From NCBI RefSeq assembly GCF_028473745.1, contig NZ_CP101137.1, positions 5,766,001 to 5,830,000 on the forward strand: a stretch of DNA of 64,000 nt, read 5' to 3'. Of this stretch, positions 42,884 through 52,186 are shown piece after piece. Under the pieces are notes generated by a model. That model ran no database searches. It was not told where the DNA came from and saw only the letters and a list, made by a program, of their open reading frames with translations. This stretch comes from Streptomyces sp. M92 (GTDB lineage: Bacteria; Actinomycetota; Actinomycetes; Streptomycetales; Streptomycetaceae). The position numbers and the translations under genes were made by a program. Numbering within the stretch: position 1 is the stretch's first letter; the number at the start of each line of letters is the position of its first letter.

Positions 42884-43246
42884 AGGACCATGACCCTACT
42901 GATCAGAGGCGTGCCGGATCGGGTCAACTCCGTCTGCCCCCAGAACGGACAGAGCGATGAGTTCTCGCGGCCAGGACAGTCTGACCACCGTTGTATCGAC
43001 ACCACAGGCGGAGCACGTGGCTCAGCTGCCGAGAGTCCAGAACTGCGCCGACGGCTGCCGGAGTCATGTGAGGTAGCCCACGTTCAGGAACTATAGGCAG
43101 GGGCTACGACGCCAGCCTAGGGTCCTGAGGTTTGCGGAGTCTTTGCCTCCGCGCCACCCGGCCCGGCCGGCCGTTCTGTACACGACCTGTGCGCATGCGG
43201 AAGCCGGGTCGACTCCCCGACTCACGAGGAACCGGGAAGCACTCGC
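42884..43246. other. Intergenic region before the AGCS gene
   Basis: No gene seen. The 150 bp before the symporter should hold its promoter; I looked for a glycine riboswitch and saw no convincing aptamer core. Confidence 0.4.
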
Positions 43247-44695
43247 ATGAGCACGTTGGAAACCTGGGTCGTCGACCTCAACGACGTCTTCTGGACATAT
43301 CTGCTGATCCCGCTGGTCGCCGTAGTCGGCGTCTGGTTCACATTGCGTTCGAAGGGCGTGCAGATCCGCTTGATCCCGGAGATGTTCCGGGTCTTCAAGG
43401 ACAAGCCGCAGTCCGGCGTCAGCCCCTTCGGCGCCTTCACCATCTCCGCCGCCGCGCGGATCGGCACCGGCAACATCGCCGGCGTGGCCACCGCGATCAC
43501 CATGGGCGGCCCCGGAGCCGTCTTCTGGATGTGGATGATGGCTCTGATCGGCGGTGCCTCGGCGTTCGTCGAGTCGGTCCTGGCGCAGTTGTACAAGGTG
43601 CGCGACACCGAACCCGGTACATACCGCGGTGGCCCGGCCTACTACATGCAGAAGGCGCTCGGAATGCGCTGGCTCGGCGTGGTCTTCGCCGTGCTGATCA
43701 CGCTGACGTTCGGGTTCGTGCTGACCGCGGTGCAGTCCAACACCATCACGGTGGCGACGAAGGGCTCCTTCGGCTCGGACGCCTCCTGGTTCGACCCCGC
43801 CCTCGGCATTGTGCTCGCCGTGCTGCTCGCACTGGCGGTGTTCTTCGGGGTGAAGCGCCTGACTGCCGTCACCAAGGTCATCATCCCGGTGATGGCCGGG
43901 CTCTACCTGCTGGTCGGTCTGGTCATCGTGCTCCTCAACCTGGGCAGCGTGCCGAGCATGCTCGGCGACATCATCGGCGGGGCCTTCGGCTTCCGCGAGG
44001 TCGCGGGGGGCGCCGTGGGTACGGCGATCCTGCAGGGCGTGCGGCGCGGCATGTTCTCCAACGAGGCGGGCATGGGTTCCGCCCCGAACGCCGCCGCGTC
44101 CGCGGAGACCACCCACCCGGTCAAGCAGGGCCTGGTCCAAACCCTCGGTGTCTACTTCGACACCCTGGTCATCTGCACCATGACCGCTTTCGTGATCCTG
44201 TCCGCCAACCCGACCCTCGGTGAGCGCGGCGGCGCGGACGTCACGCAGTCCGCCTTCACCAGCTCGCTCGGCGACTGGGCGGGTCACCTGCTGACCCTGG
44301 TGGTCTTCATGGTCGCCTTCAGCTCCATGATCGGTAACTACTACTACGGCGAGTCCAACATCCAGTTCATCACACGCAGCAAGAGCGTGATGAACTCGTA
44401 CCGCGCCGTGGTCATCGCCTGCGCCGTCCTCGGCGCGATCGGCTCCGTGCCGCTGGTCTGGAGCCTCGCGGACGTCACGATGGGCGCGATGGTCCTGGTC
44501 AACCTGATCGCGATCGTCCCCCTTGGCGCGGTCGCCTTCCGCCTGCTCGACGACTACATGGCCCAGCGCGGCCAGGGCCTCGACCCGGTCTTCCGGAAGG
44601 ACCAGGTGCCGGGTCTGCGCGGCGAGGTGGAGTGCTGGGGCTCGTCGGACGAGGACTCCTTCCCGCAGGAGCGGACGCCTGTCGGCTCACACTGA
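43247..44695 (+). CDS. Sodium:alanine/glycine symporter (AGCS family)
   Basis: 482 residues with about 11 membrane helices. The AGCS signatures are FGAFTISAAARIGTGNIAGV near residue 64 and GMFSNEAGMGSAPNAAASAE near 268, both for substrate and sodium binding; PAYYMQKALG also fits. It imports alanine or glycine with Na+. AGGAACC-like bases precede the ATG. It is a single-gene unit closed by a strong hairpin. Confidence 0.92.
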   Translation: MSTLETWVVDLNDVFWTYLLIPLVAVVGVWFTLRSKGVQIRLIPEMFRVFKDKPQSGVSPFGAFTISAAARIGTGNIAGVATAITMGGPGAVFWMWMMALIGGASAFVESVLAQLYKVRDTEPGTYRGGPAYYMQKALGMRWLGVVFAVLITLTFGFVLTAVQSNTITVATKGSFGSDASWFDPALGIVLAVLLALAVFFGVKRLTAVTKVIIPVMAGLYLLVGLVIVLLNLGSVPSMLGDIIGGAFGFREVAGGAVGTAILQGVRRGMFSNEAGMGSAPNAAASAETTHPVKQGLVQTLGVYFDTLVICTMTAFVILSANPTLGERGGADVTQSAFTSSLGDWAGHLLTLVVFMVAFSSMIGNYYYGESNIQFITRSKSVMNSYRAVVIACAVLGAIGSVPLVWSLADVTMGAMVLVNLIAIVPLGAVAFRLLDDYMAQRGQGLDPVFRKDQVPGLRGEVECWGSSDEDSFPQERTPVGSH

Positions 44696-44729
44696 CACGA
44701 ACGCGCCCCGGCGCGGCCGTACGCATCGC

Positions 44730-44759
44730 AGGGCGGCATCCCGGGAGGGGTGCCGCCCT
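44730..44759 (+). terminator. Hairpin terminator of the AGCS gene
   Basis: AGGGCGGCA and TGCCGCCCT form a perfect 9-bp stem with a 12-nt loop, 35 nt after the symporter stop. Confidence 0.75.
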
Positions 44760-44929
44760 CGGGCGTCCCGGGGCCGGACACGGGTTGCGACGCGACGGGG
44801 TGCGTCGCCCTCCGCACCGTTCAGCTCAGCGCTCGATGCGCGGAGACAGTCTGAAGCGGCCGGCATCGGACGGTCTCACGGCGACTCCTGCCGGCATGCG
44901 CGTGCTGCGGTCGGCGAAGGAGTCCGCCC

Positions 44930-45180
44930 GCTACGGCATCGTCGTATCTCGGCGGCCCCCGGTCGATCGCCCGGTGGCGGGTGGTGGTGACCAGCCACTC
45001 CCGAGGATTGGCCGGGGTCCCGGAGACCGGCCAGCGCTCCGCCGCGGCCGCGAACGCGTCCTGCGTCACTTCCTCAGCCAGGTCGAAGTCACCGAGGAAC
45101 CCGACCAGAGAGGCCAGTACCCCGCTCCACTCCTCCCGGAAGACCTCCGCCAGCCCGGTCAGCGCCTCTTCACCGGCCTG
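44930..45180 (-). pseudogene. ECF42-type sigma factor, only region 2 start remains
   Basis: ALTGLAEVFREEWSGVLASL, VGFLGDFDLAEEVTQDAFAA, AAERWPVSGTPANPREWLVT and TTRHRAIDRG are the first 70 or so residues of a sigma factor of the kind paired with YCII/DGPF proteins (ECF42). Relatives continue for about 300 more residues with a TPR-like C-terminus. Here it stops after RAIDRG. It overlaps the YCII stop, as intact pairs do. Confidence 0.7.
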
Positions 45181-45497
45181 TCCTCCACGGTCCCGCCCAG
45201 CCTGACGGCCGGAACCCGTGCCGCCAGCTCCAGGGCCTCGTCGACATCGGCCGCCTCGACGAGACGGAAGCCGCCGAGCACTTCCTTCGTGTCCGCGAAC
45301 GGGCCGTCGCTCAACAGCACCTCGCCACCTGCCCTACGAAGCCTCGTTGCTGTCTCCATGGGCTGCAGCCACGTGCCGTCGAGGCACCGGTCGTCGTCGG
45401 CCAGGGCCGCGTACCCGGCGAGCACGGCCGCGCGTTCGGCGTCGGACAGTGTCTCCTCCGCGCCTGGCTCGGAGTAGATCATCAGCGCATACTGCAT
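45159..45497 (-). CDS. YCII/DGPF domain protein
   Basis: 112 residues. MQYALMIYSEPGA starts the ferredoxin-like YCII fold, and LLSDGPFADTKEVLGGFRLV holds the DGPFxxTKE signature. GGAGGTGGCG before the ATG fixes the start. In intact pairs this protein is cotranscribed with an ECF42 sigma factor and is among its targets; here that partner is truncated, so this copy may be an orphan. Confidence 0.85.
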   Translation of the reverse strand: MQYALMIYSEPGAEETLSDAERAAVLAGYAALADDDRCLDGTWLQPMETATRLRRAGGEVLLSDGPFADTKEVLGGFRLVEAADVDEALELAARVPAVRLGGTVEDRPVKRR

Positions 45498-45639
45498 CGC
45501 CACCTCCACGGAACCACCGTCTTCACCGGTACGACGAACGAGCCGTGCGGGATGTGACAGGACGGGGCTTTACGGAAACGCTCCCTGGACGCACGCAGCC
45601 CACGTGCCAGGCACCCGTGGTCGAGGCAGCCGCTCCCGC

Positions 45640-45787
45640 GGGAGAGCGGATGAGCGCCGACGGCCTGTGAAACGCGGCGTGGGCTGCGGACGATGCCCTC
45701 ACGTTCGCCCGTGGCTACCTTGTCAAGGCCACCGGGAAAGTCCGCTGTTGGGTCGTTGCCGAAGAGGCCGACGCCCCAAGTGCCCAT
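45640..45787 (-). pseudogene. DUF4259 protein, N-terminal remnant
   Basis: MGTWGVGLFGNDPTADFPGG and LDKVATGEREGIV match the start of DUF4259 (MGTWGxGxFxNDxAxDF). The remaining 90 or so residues are unreadable. Confidence 0.5.
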
Positions 45788-45954
45788 GGTCTCTCCCGGT
45801 CCTGCAGTTGACCGGCGCATCCTGGCAGTGGCCACTGACAGAGAGGCCGCGCGGTTTGGAGCGGGTTCAGCCGCACGTGCCTGGTCGAGTCGGGTGTTGT
45901 CTGGCCTTGGCATCTGGCATCCGCGCCGGCTCGGCGGGCTGTCATCATGCTCGG

Positions 45955-46410
45955 ATGGCCCACGACATAGTGTTCTTCCTCGCCCCCGACGACGCAGCCG
46001 CCGCTGCCACGCGTCTGCGGGGACCTGGCGAGGCATTCGAGTCTGTGACCTGCCACTTCATTGAGCCGGACACGGCCATCGCCGAGTGGGACATGTACTT
46101 CCAGGCGCCTTCGGCCAAGACTCCGCCGCTTGAGCAGCTCTACGCGTGGCGGCCGTGGCCGGAGTGGGTCACCGCCCCCTTGAACGATGGCATTGAGGTG
46201 TTCGCTCTGCCCAAGAGGCTGACTCGAGCGCTCGGCCAGGCGAGTGCCGCCGAACTCGAAGAGCTCGCAGGCCGCTGGAGTACGCGGCTGCGGTCTCAGG
46301 ACGGCGACGACATGACCGACGATGACCTCCTCGCCGTCATGCAGGGCGTTTCCCGCCTCGCGGCGGCTGCGACGAGTACGCGTGGCGGCCTCTACAGTTG
46401 GAGCTTCTGA
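45955..46410 (+). CDS. Protein of unknown function
   Basis: 151 residues, acidic and soluble. It opens MAHDIVFFLAPDDAAAAATR, has an aromatic middle (EWDMYFQAPS, LYAWRPWPEWVTAPL) and an acidic helical end (ELEELAGRWSTRLRSQDGDD). It has no signal peptide, membrane helix or catalytic motif I recognise. Codon use is normal for the region, so it looks like a true gene. Confidence 0.55.
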   Translation: MAHDIVFFLAPDDAAAAATRLRGPGEAFESVTCHFIEPDTAIAEWDMYFQAPSAKTPPLEQLYAWRPWPEWVTAPLNDGIEVFALPKRLTRALGQASAAELEELAGRWSTRLRSQDGDDMTDDDLLAVMQGVSRLAAAATSTRGGLYSWSF

Positions 46411-46419
46411 CCGTCCCCC

Positions 46420-46655
46420 TCATGAGCCGCTCGTTCATGACGCCGCTGCACGCCAGGAGCTCGGTCCCGGTGGCGTCGAAGTACAGGGTGAAGAACCATG
46501 ATCGGTCCGCTGCGACGATGTTGCAGGTACGCAGATGCGCATCGGGGTGCCGAGCGCGAACCTACCCCCACCTAAACGCGCGACAATCTCCGGGGACTGG
46601 CGAACGCCTACGTACGGGCCCGCTGCGTCTCTGACCACATAACTCACTCTCCCGC
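46420..46655 (-). pseudogene. Unidentified small gene with a frameshift
   Basis: VGVRQSPEIVARLGGGRFAL and GTPMRICVPAT run from a GTG near 46655; after a shift the reading continues NIVAADRSWFFTLYFDATGT and ELLACSGVMNERL to near the end of the hypothetical gene on the other strand. The join is convincing as protein but the family is unknown. Confidence 0.35.
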
Positions 46656-46890
46656 ACCACGCCGCCCGCCGGGCACCGTCTGACGGATGCGAGGGTCGGA
46701 GGAGGAGAGGGACGGCTCGCCGGCGTCGTACGGGGTGTGCCGGATGTCCCGGCACGCTTGGGGTGCGGCGAGCTGACCGGGGGCGCGGCCGGACGGCCGG
46801 GAGCTGTTGGCGGGCCTCGTGTTCACGGGACCCGCCGAATGCTCCCGGCCGTGGCGGACCGGGTGGATCCGCGAGTGGGCGGAACGAGGA

Positions 46891-48405
46891 TCAGCTGATG
46901 GACCTCATGGCGTTCCAGCCGCCGTTGCCGACCTGAACGCTCGGCCCGTCGACCGGGCCGTGGATCGAGGTCCCGCCCTTGTAGAACTTCAGGGTGCCGT
47001 CCGCCGCGGTGGTCCACATGTCGGCGACGCCGTCGCGGTTGGCGTCGGCGGCTCCGGCGATCAGGGGCCGCCAGCTGACGGTGTACGAATGGCCGTACTC
47101 GGTCCGGTCGCTGAACGTTCCGTTGGCCTGTCCGAGGTAGATGTACAGGATGCCGTCACGGGAGTCCCGGGCGAGCAGGTCGACCCGTCCGTCCCGGTCG
47201 GCGTCGCCGGGTGCGGTCAGGCTCATGACCCCCCAGCCACCGTTGCCGATCTGGACGGGTGCGGCCACGGACGGGGTGGGACTGCTGACGCCCGCGTACA
47301 TGTACAGCTTGTCGTTGTACGAGACGGCGAGGTCGGGCTGTCCGTCCAGGGTGGCGTCACCGACGCCGACGACCTGGGCGTTCGCGGGAAGTCCGGTGCC
47401 GATCCTGATCGGTGTGGCGAGCGAGCCGTCGCCGCGGTTGGGGTAGACGCGCAGCTCGCTGCCGACGCGGGCGACGATGTCCTCCATGCCGTCCCCGGTC
47501 CAGTCACCTCGATGGGTGACGGAGGCGCCCGACCATCCGCCCGTCCCGATGAGGGTGCGTGTGCCGAGACCGCCGGTGCCCGTACCGGGGTAGAGGTACA
47601 GCTTGCCGAGGTTGTCGACCGCGACGAGGTCGGGCTTGTTGTCGCCGCTCAGGTCGCCCGGAACGAGGGACACGGTGCCGGTGATCCAGGACCGCACGTC
47701 GTCGACGCGGGTCGCGATGGCCCCCGTCCGGGTTTCCGTGGACGGCATGCCGAGGCATCCGCCCTGCCACGACCTGCTGGTGACGGCGACCAGCTCCCGC
47801 GTCCCGCCCGCCTCTCGCAGGACGGGTCCGCCTGCGTCTCCCTGGCAGACGACCGCGTCGCCGGTGGCCGTCAGAGCGACGTCGGCCGAACCGTCGCCTG
47901 CTGCCGTGAACGAAGCGGTGTGGAGCTTGTCGGGGACCCACGTCGTCCTGGTGCGGCCGAAGCCGACTGCCTGGACGCTCTCTTGGGCCGCCACCGGCGT
48001 GGCGGCCAGGGCGACCGGCTTCACACCTGCGACACCGGTCTGCAGCTTCACCAGGACCAGGTCCCGGTCGGGGTGCGGGACGAGTTCGACCGCCGCCCGA
48101 GTGGCCCCGACCGTGGTCTGGGTCAGGTCGGTGCGGCCCACGGTGACGGTGGTGCTGACGGCGGGCTTGCCGGCGGCGGGCTTACCGTCCGGGGCGAAGC
48201 AGGAGGCAGCAGTCAGCACCCACCGGGGCGAGACCAGTGTGCCGGTGCAGGCGGCCTGCTCCCCGACGTTGATCTTCGCGGTGAAGCCGAGCCCGGCGGG
48301 GGCATCGGCGCCATGCAGGGCGTGCGCGGGAGCGGTCGTCAGCAGTGTGGCGAGCGCCGCGGCGGCGCTCGTGGTCCACATGAGGCGTGAACGATTGGCT
48401 ATCAA
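46891..48405 (-). CDS. Secreted trypsin-fold protein with FG-GAP repeats, catalytic residues lost
   Basis: 504 residues. A signal peptide (to about AHA at residue 29) is followed by an S1-type domain (about 30-245) and an FG-GAP/VCBS beta-propeller part (about 250-500; repeats such as GDLSGDNKPDLVAVD and GDATLDGQPDLAVS). The His motif reads VLTAASCF instead of TAAHC and the Ser motif reads QGDAGGPVL instead of GDSGGP. Asp in DRDLVLVKL remains. It probably binds rather than cuts. The start is a TTG with GGGGAA before it. Confidence 0.85.
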   Translation of the reverse strand: MIANRSRLMWTTSAAAALATLLTTAPAHALHGADAPAGLGFTAKINVGEQAACTGTLVSPRWVLTAASCFAPDGKPAAGKPAVSTTVTVGRTDLTQTTVGATRAAVELVPHPDRDLVLVKLQTGVAGVKPVALAATPVAAQESVQAVGFGRTRTTWVPDKLHTASFTAAGDGSADVALTATGDAVVCQGDAGGPVLREAGGTRELVAVTSRSWQGGCLGMPSTETRTGAIATRVDDVRSWITGTVSLVPGDLSGDNKPDLVAVDNLGKLYLYPGTGTGGLGTRTLIGTGGWSGASVTHRGDWTGDGMEDIVARVGSELRVYPNRGDGSLATPIRIGTGLPANAQVVGVGDATLDGQPDLAVSYNDKLYMYAGVSSPTPSVAAPVQIGNGGWGVMSLTAPGDADRDGRVDLLARDSRDGILYIYLGQANGTFSDRTEYGHSYTVSWRPLIAGAADANRDGVADMWTTAADGTLKFYKGGTSIHGPVDGPSVQVGNGGWNAMRSIS

Positions 48406-49248
48406 GAATGTTCCCCAAAGGATTAGGATCCGGCCACGTCGGGGCGCCCCGACGCAACGTTCGGCAGACTCGACCGGAAGGCTCCGGCCGCGCGGACCGG
48501 GTCAGGACTTGTGAGAGAAACGAGGCGGTGCGCCCACCTGCCGGGTCTCAGCCGGTCACACGAGTTCCGGCCGGGACAGAGTGCCTCCTTCCAGGGAGAA
48601 TGTCTCCTGCCCGGACGGCGGAACGCGGCCGTCGAGCTTCCTATCAGAATCCCCTTTTCCGTGAGGATCACATCGGAGGAGACCGAAATCCCTGAGCGCA
48701 GGCGGCGGGCCTTTTCTCTGCCACCCACCGGTGGCAGCCGCGGAAGGTGTCATCACGGCGAAGGCGACGGCGGTCCACTTGCCAGTGACATGGGAGGTCC
48801 CCGCGAGACCGGCCTGCGACCGTCGACGAAGGCGAGGTGCCACGTGAAGTCCCTTTCAGGCAACGCGAGGTGACGCCAGGTCCGAAAGGAAGCTCCCCCT
48901 GGAAAACCCCCAGGCACCCCCTGCCCCCGCCATGCTGTTCTGACAGACGAACAGAATGCGGCTGAAGCCTAACCCACCGTCAGGCCCCGGAACGTGTGCC
49001 GTGGATCACAGCATGATGATTCGGATATGTGCGCCTGCTCTTCAGGTTTTCGCGGGGCTGATAAGCGTCAGCCAGGAGAACTGCCGGTGAAGGGCAGGAG
49101 GCGTCGAAGCACCCCCGTATGAGCTACGGGAACGATGCTGCCGATTCCTCCGCGTCTCCCCGGACGGGGACGGTGTCGCCCGGCTCCGCCGGTCCGGCGG
49201 ACGCCGAGTCACCGGGCCGCCGGCGTCTTCGGCGCGGTGTCCACAAGG
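48406..49248. other. Long intergenic region
   Basis: No gene seen. It is a spacer upstream of the secreted protein. CTGTTC and GAACAG flank 8 nt near 48941-48960, a small inverted repeat of unknown meaning. Confidence 0.4.
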
Positions 49249-50187
49249 TCACTCAGATCCGGGACCGCCCGCGGGTGGTTCAGGCAGCCAGTCGCGGGCC
49301 GGGTCGTACTCCAGCCATCGGCTTCGTCCCGCTTCCTCAGCGCAGGCGGCGGCCAGGCCGTTCAGCCCCGGGTGCCCGTTTCCGGAGCGCCACAGCAGCG
49401 ACCAGGCGTACAGCGGCGTGGGCTCGACCAGGGGGACGGAGCGCAGGCCGGGGACGTCCGGCAGTGACACGTCGGCGGGCAGCAGCGAGAACTGCCGTGG
49501 TTCCGCCGCCACTTCGGCGAGGAAGTGAGCGAGCCCGAGGTTGACGCCCGGGGCCGTGTTCTCGATGCCGAATCGGTCGACGAAACGGTGGAGGAAGTCG
49601 AGTCGGTGCAGCGCACCGGGTGTCCGCAGAACGCTCCCGCGCAACTGCTCCGGCCTCAGAGCCGACGCGGCCGCGAATGGGTGGTCGGTGCTCAGCACCG
49701 CGTCGACGGGTTCGAGGCGGACGAGGCGGTGGGCAAGGTCGGAGGGCAGCGGGGGGTGGACTCGGCCGAAGGCCGCGTCGATGGCACCGTGCAGCAGTGC
49801 CGTTGTCACCGACGGCAGATCGCGGCCGTGCCCCAACACCAGCTCCCCCGCGTGTCCGGCGACTTGGGCCAGCGTCCGCATCGGCGCGTAGAGGTGCCCC
49901 CAGACGTCCACGCGCAGCGGGCGGTCGTTGCCGAACGCTGCCGCGACGGCGATGTCGGCGGCGTCCACGGCCTGCCGGGCCGGCGCGAGGAAGCGCTGTC
50001 CGGCATCGGTGAGGTGCACGCCGTTGCCGCCGCGCCGGAACAGCTCGGTGCCGAGCTGGGATTCCAGCCGCGCGATCCTCTTGGAGAGCGCCTGCTGGGA
50101 TATGGCGAGCCTCCCGGCCGCCCGGCCGAAGTGCAGTTCCTCGGCGGTGTGCACGAAGGCACGCACCCGCGCCATGTCGAGATCCAC
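49249..50187 (-). CDS. LysR family transcriptional regulator
   Basis: About 312 residues. The N-terminal helix-turn-helix is VRAFVHTAEELHFGRAAGRL, AISQQALSKRIARLESQLGT, then an effector domain of two Rossmann-like lobes. I use a GTG start giving VDLDMARVRAF; ATG at 50199 or 50154-region codons are possible. It is divergent from a three-gene operon with a perfect inverted repeat at its own start, so it is the likely controller of that operon. Confidence 0.85.
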   Translation of the reverse strand: MDLDMARVRAFVHTAEELHFGRAAGRLAISQQALSKRIARLESQLGTELFRRGGNGVHLTDAGQRFLAPARQAVDAADIAVAAAFGNDRPLRVDVWGHLYAPMRTLAQVAGHAGELVLGHGRDLPSVTTALLHGAIDAAFGRVHPPLPSDLAHRLVRLEPVDAVLSTDHPFAAASALRPEQLRGSVLRTPGALHRLDFLHRFVDRFGIENTAPGVNLGLAHFLAEVAAEPRQFSLLPADVSLPDVPGLRSVPLVEPTPLYAWSLLWRSGNGHPGLNGLAAACAEEAGRSRWLEYDPARDWLPEPPAGGPGSE

Positions 50188-50202
50188 AGCTCTCACCATA
50201 GG

Positions 50203-50221
50203 CGACAACCGGAGGTTGTCG
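50203..50221. promoter_or_regulatory. Putative LysR binding site
   Basis: CGACAACC and GGTTGTCG form a perfect 8-bp inverted repeat around GGA, between lysR and the oxidoreductase gene. A half-site GGTTG recurs at about 50262. Confidence 0.6.
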
Positions 50222-50276
50222 GTCTTGCTTGTGCGTTGTTGGATCGTGGGGCAGGCGCGGAGGTTGCATCGTCTCC

Positions 50277-51197
50277 ATGCAGAGACTGATTCCCACGGGA
50301 GAAGCGGCGCGCCCGGTCGCTTTCGCCGAGGCTCCCCAGCCCGTGCCGGAGCCCGGTGAGGTACTGATCAAAGTCGAGGCGTTCGCACCGAACCGGGGCG
50401 AGACATTCCTTCTTGAACAGCCCCGGCCGGAGCTGCTGCCCGGCAAAGACATCGCAGGTCTGGTCGTGCAGGCGGCAGCCGACGGCTCCGGCCCAGGTAT
50501 CGGCACCCGCGTGGTCGGGCACCCGGCCCAGGGCGGCTGGGCCGAGTACGCCGCGGTGCCCACGCACTCCCTCGCAGTACTCCCCGACAGCATCGACAGC
50601 GCACGGGCCGCGGCCCTGCCCCTGGCCGGGATCACCGCCCTGCGGCTGCTGCGTACGACCGGTTCCCTGGCCGGTCGACGGGTGTTGCTGACCGGTGCCT
50701 CGGGTGGCGTCGGCCACTTCGTCGCCGAACTGGCCGTTGGGGCCGGAGCCGAGCTGACCGCGGTGACGGCCACGCCGACGCGCGGCGCGCGGCTCTCGGA
50801 GCTGGGCGCCGACGTGGTGCACGAGGTGGCGGCGGCCCATGGCCCGTTCGATGCCGTACTGGAGTCCACGGGCGGGCCGGATCTGGCGATCGCCCTGTCG
50901 AAGGTGCGCCCGGGCGGCACGCTCGTCTGGTTCGGCCAGGCGAGCCGCACCCCTGTGTGCCTCGACTTCTTCCAACTCCTCCGAGGGCCCGAGCGCGTCA
51001 CGATCCAGCACTTCCACTACGCCGGCGCCCCGTACGGCTCCGATCTCGCGGCACTGGTGCGCCTCGTGGAACAGGACCGGCTGCACCCGGAGATCGACCG
51101 CATCGCCGACTGGGGGAAGACCGCCGAAACCCTGGTCGATCTGCGAGAGCGCCGGATACGCGGCAAAGCCGTCCTGCTGACCGGAGGAACACGGTGA
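50277..51197 (+). CDS. Quinone oxidoreductase-like MDR dehydrogenase
   Basis: 306 residues of the zinc-free medium-chain dehydrogenase type. GROES-like start (EVLIKVEAFAPNRGETFLLE), then Rossmann motif RRVLLTGASGGVGHFVAELA near residue 140. No catalytic-zinc Cys/His set is present, which fits NADPH:quinone oxidoreductases. Its stop overlaps the GTG of the next gene (GTGA). The substrate is unknown. Confidence 0.85.
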   Translation: MQRLIPTGEAARPVAFAEAPQPVPEPGEVLIKVEAFAPNRGETFLLEQPRPELLPGKDIAGLVVQAAADGSGPGIGTRVVGHPAQGGWAEYAAVPTHSLAVLPDSIDSARAAALPLAGITALRLLRTTGSLAGRRVLLTGASGGVGHFVAELAVGAGAELTAVTATPTRGARLSELGADVVHEVAAAHGPFDAVLESTGGPDLAIALSKVRPGGTLVWFGQASRTPVCLDFFQLLRGPERVTIQHFHYAGAPYGSDLAALVRLVEQDRLHPEIDRIADWGKTAETLVDLRERRIRGKAVLLTGGTR

Positions 51198-52186
51198 GCA
51201 CCACCGAGTTCGCCGCCGCCCAGTGGACACGCGCCGCCGGTGCGGGCGTGGACCCTCACGAGTACCTGCGCGTCACCGCCGGCTTCACCTCCGTCGCCGA
51301 CTGGGGGCCGTCGTTCCTGCGCACGGGGCACAGCTACGTCCGGCGGGCACAGGACGCGGCGTCACCTGTCTCAGCCGGTGAGCACCTGTTGATGGCGGCC
51401 CGGTGGTTCCATCTGGCCACCCTGGCGCCGTACGCGGGGGCACATCCTGGTGCCGTCGAGGCGGATCACGCCTTGAGCAGAGCTCTCACCGTGCTGGAAC
51501 CTGGTGCGCGCCGAGTGAGCGGCGAGGGATTCACGGGCTGGCTGCGTGGCGCCTCCGACGCGCCGGGGACCGTGGTCGTCGTCCCCGGACTGGACTCGGC
51601 CAAGGAGGAATTCCTCGATCTGGTGTCCGCACTGCTGGCCAGGGGGCTGGCGGTGTTCGCCATGGACGGCCCCGGACAGGGGGTGCTCGCGGCCACGACG
51701 ACCTTCGTGTCGGACTATGAGCGGGTTGTGGGCCGGGTGATCGATGCCCTTGGCGCCGCGCGCATCGGGCTCGTCGGCCTGAGTCTGGGCGGCTACTTCG
51801 CGGCCCGAGCCGCAGCGCTGGAGCCGCGTGTGGCAGCCGTTGCCACGGTCAGCGGTCCCTTCCGCCTCGACTGGGAGGAACTGCCCTTGCCGGTCCGGGC
51901 CATCATGGCCCGGCGCGCCGGAGGAGCCGACGCCGCCCGCGCGTTCGCACAGCACGTGGACCTCGCCGTCCTGGCGCCCCGAATCGCTGCCCCACTGCTG
52001 GTCGTGGACGGCGGTCAGGACGTCATTCCCGGTGTGACGAACGGCGAGCCGCTGGCCCGTCTGGCGCCGCACGGCACCTACCTGCCCGTTCCACACGGCG
52101 ACCACCTGCTCGGTAACGCCCGCCCCGACTGGCTGCCCCACCTGACCGACCACCTCGCACATGTCCTGACGGGAAGACCAGCATGA
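51194..52186 (+). CDS. Alpha/beta hydrolase (FrsA/DUF1100-like)
   Basis: 330 residues. A helical N-terminal half (about 1-125) precedes the hydrolase core: TVVVVPGLDSAKEEF, VFAMDGPGQG, and the nucleophile elbow GLSLGGYFAARAAAL near residue 198. DGGQDVIPG and PHGDHLLG supply Asp and His. The plan resembles 2,6-dihydroxypseudooxynicotine hydrolase and related C-C bond hydrolases. It is coupled at both ends to its operon neighbours. Confidence 0.83.
   Translation: MSTTEFAAAQWTRAAGAGVDPHEYLRVTAGFTSVADWGPSFLRTGHSYVRRAQDAASPVSAGEHLLMAARWFHLATLAPYAGAHPGAVEADHALSRALTVLEPGARRVSGEGFTGWLRGASDAPGTVVVVPGLDSAKEEFLDLVSALLARGLAVFAMDGPGQGVLAATTTFVSDYERVVGRVIDALGAARIGLVGLSLGGYFAARAAALEPRVAAVATVSGPFRLDWEELPLPVRAIMARRAGGADAARAFAQHVDLAVLAPRIAAPLLVVDGGQDVIPGVTNGEPLARLAPHGTYLPVPHGDHLLGNARPDWLPHLTDHLAHVLTGRPA

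Noticed and set aside
43080..43246. Glycine riboswitch before the AGCS symporter gene
   Set aside because: AGCS genes often have one, but I saw no conserved aptamer core or tandem layout; a covariance-model search would decide.
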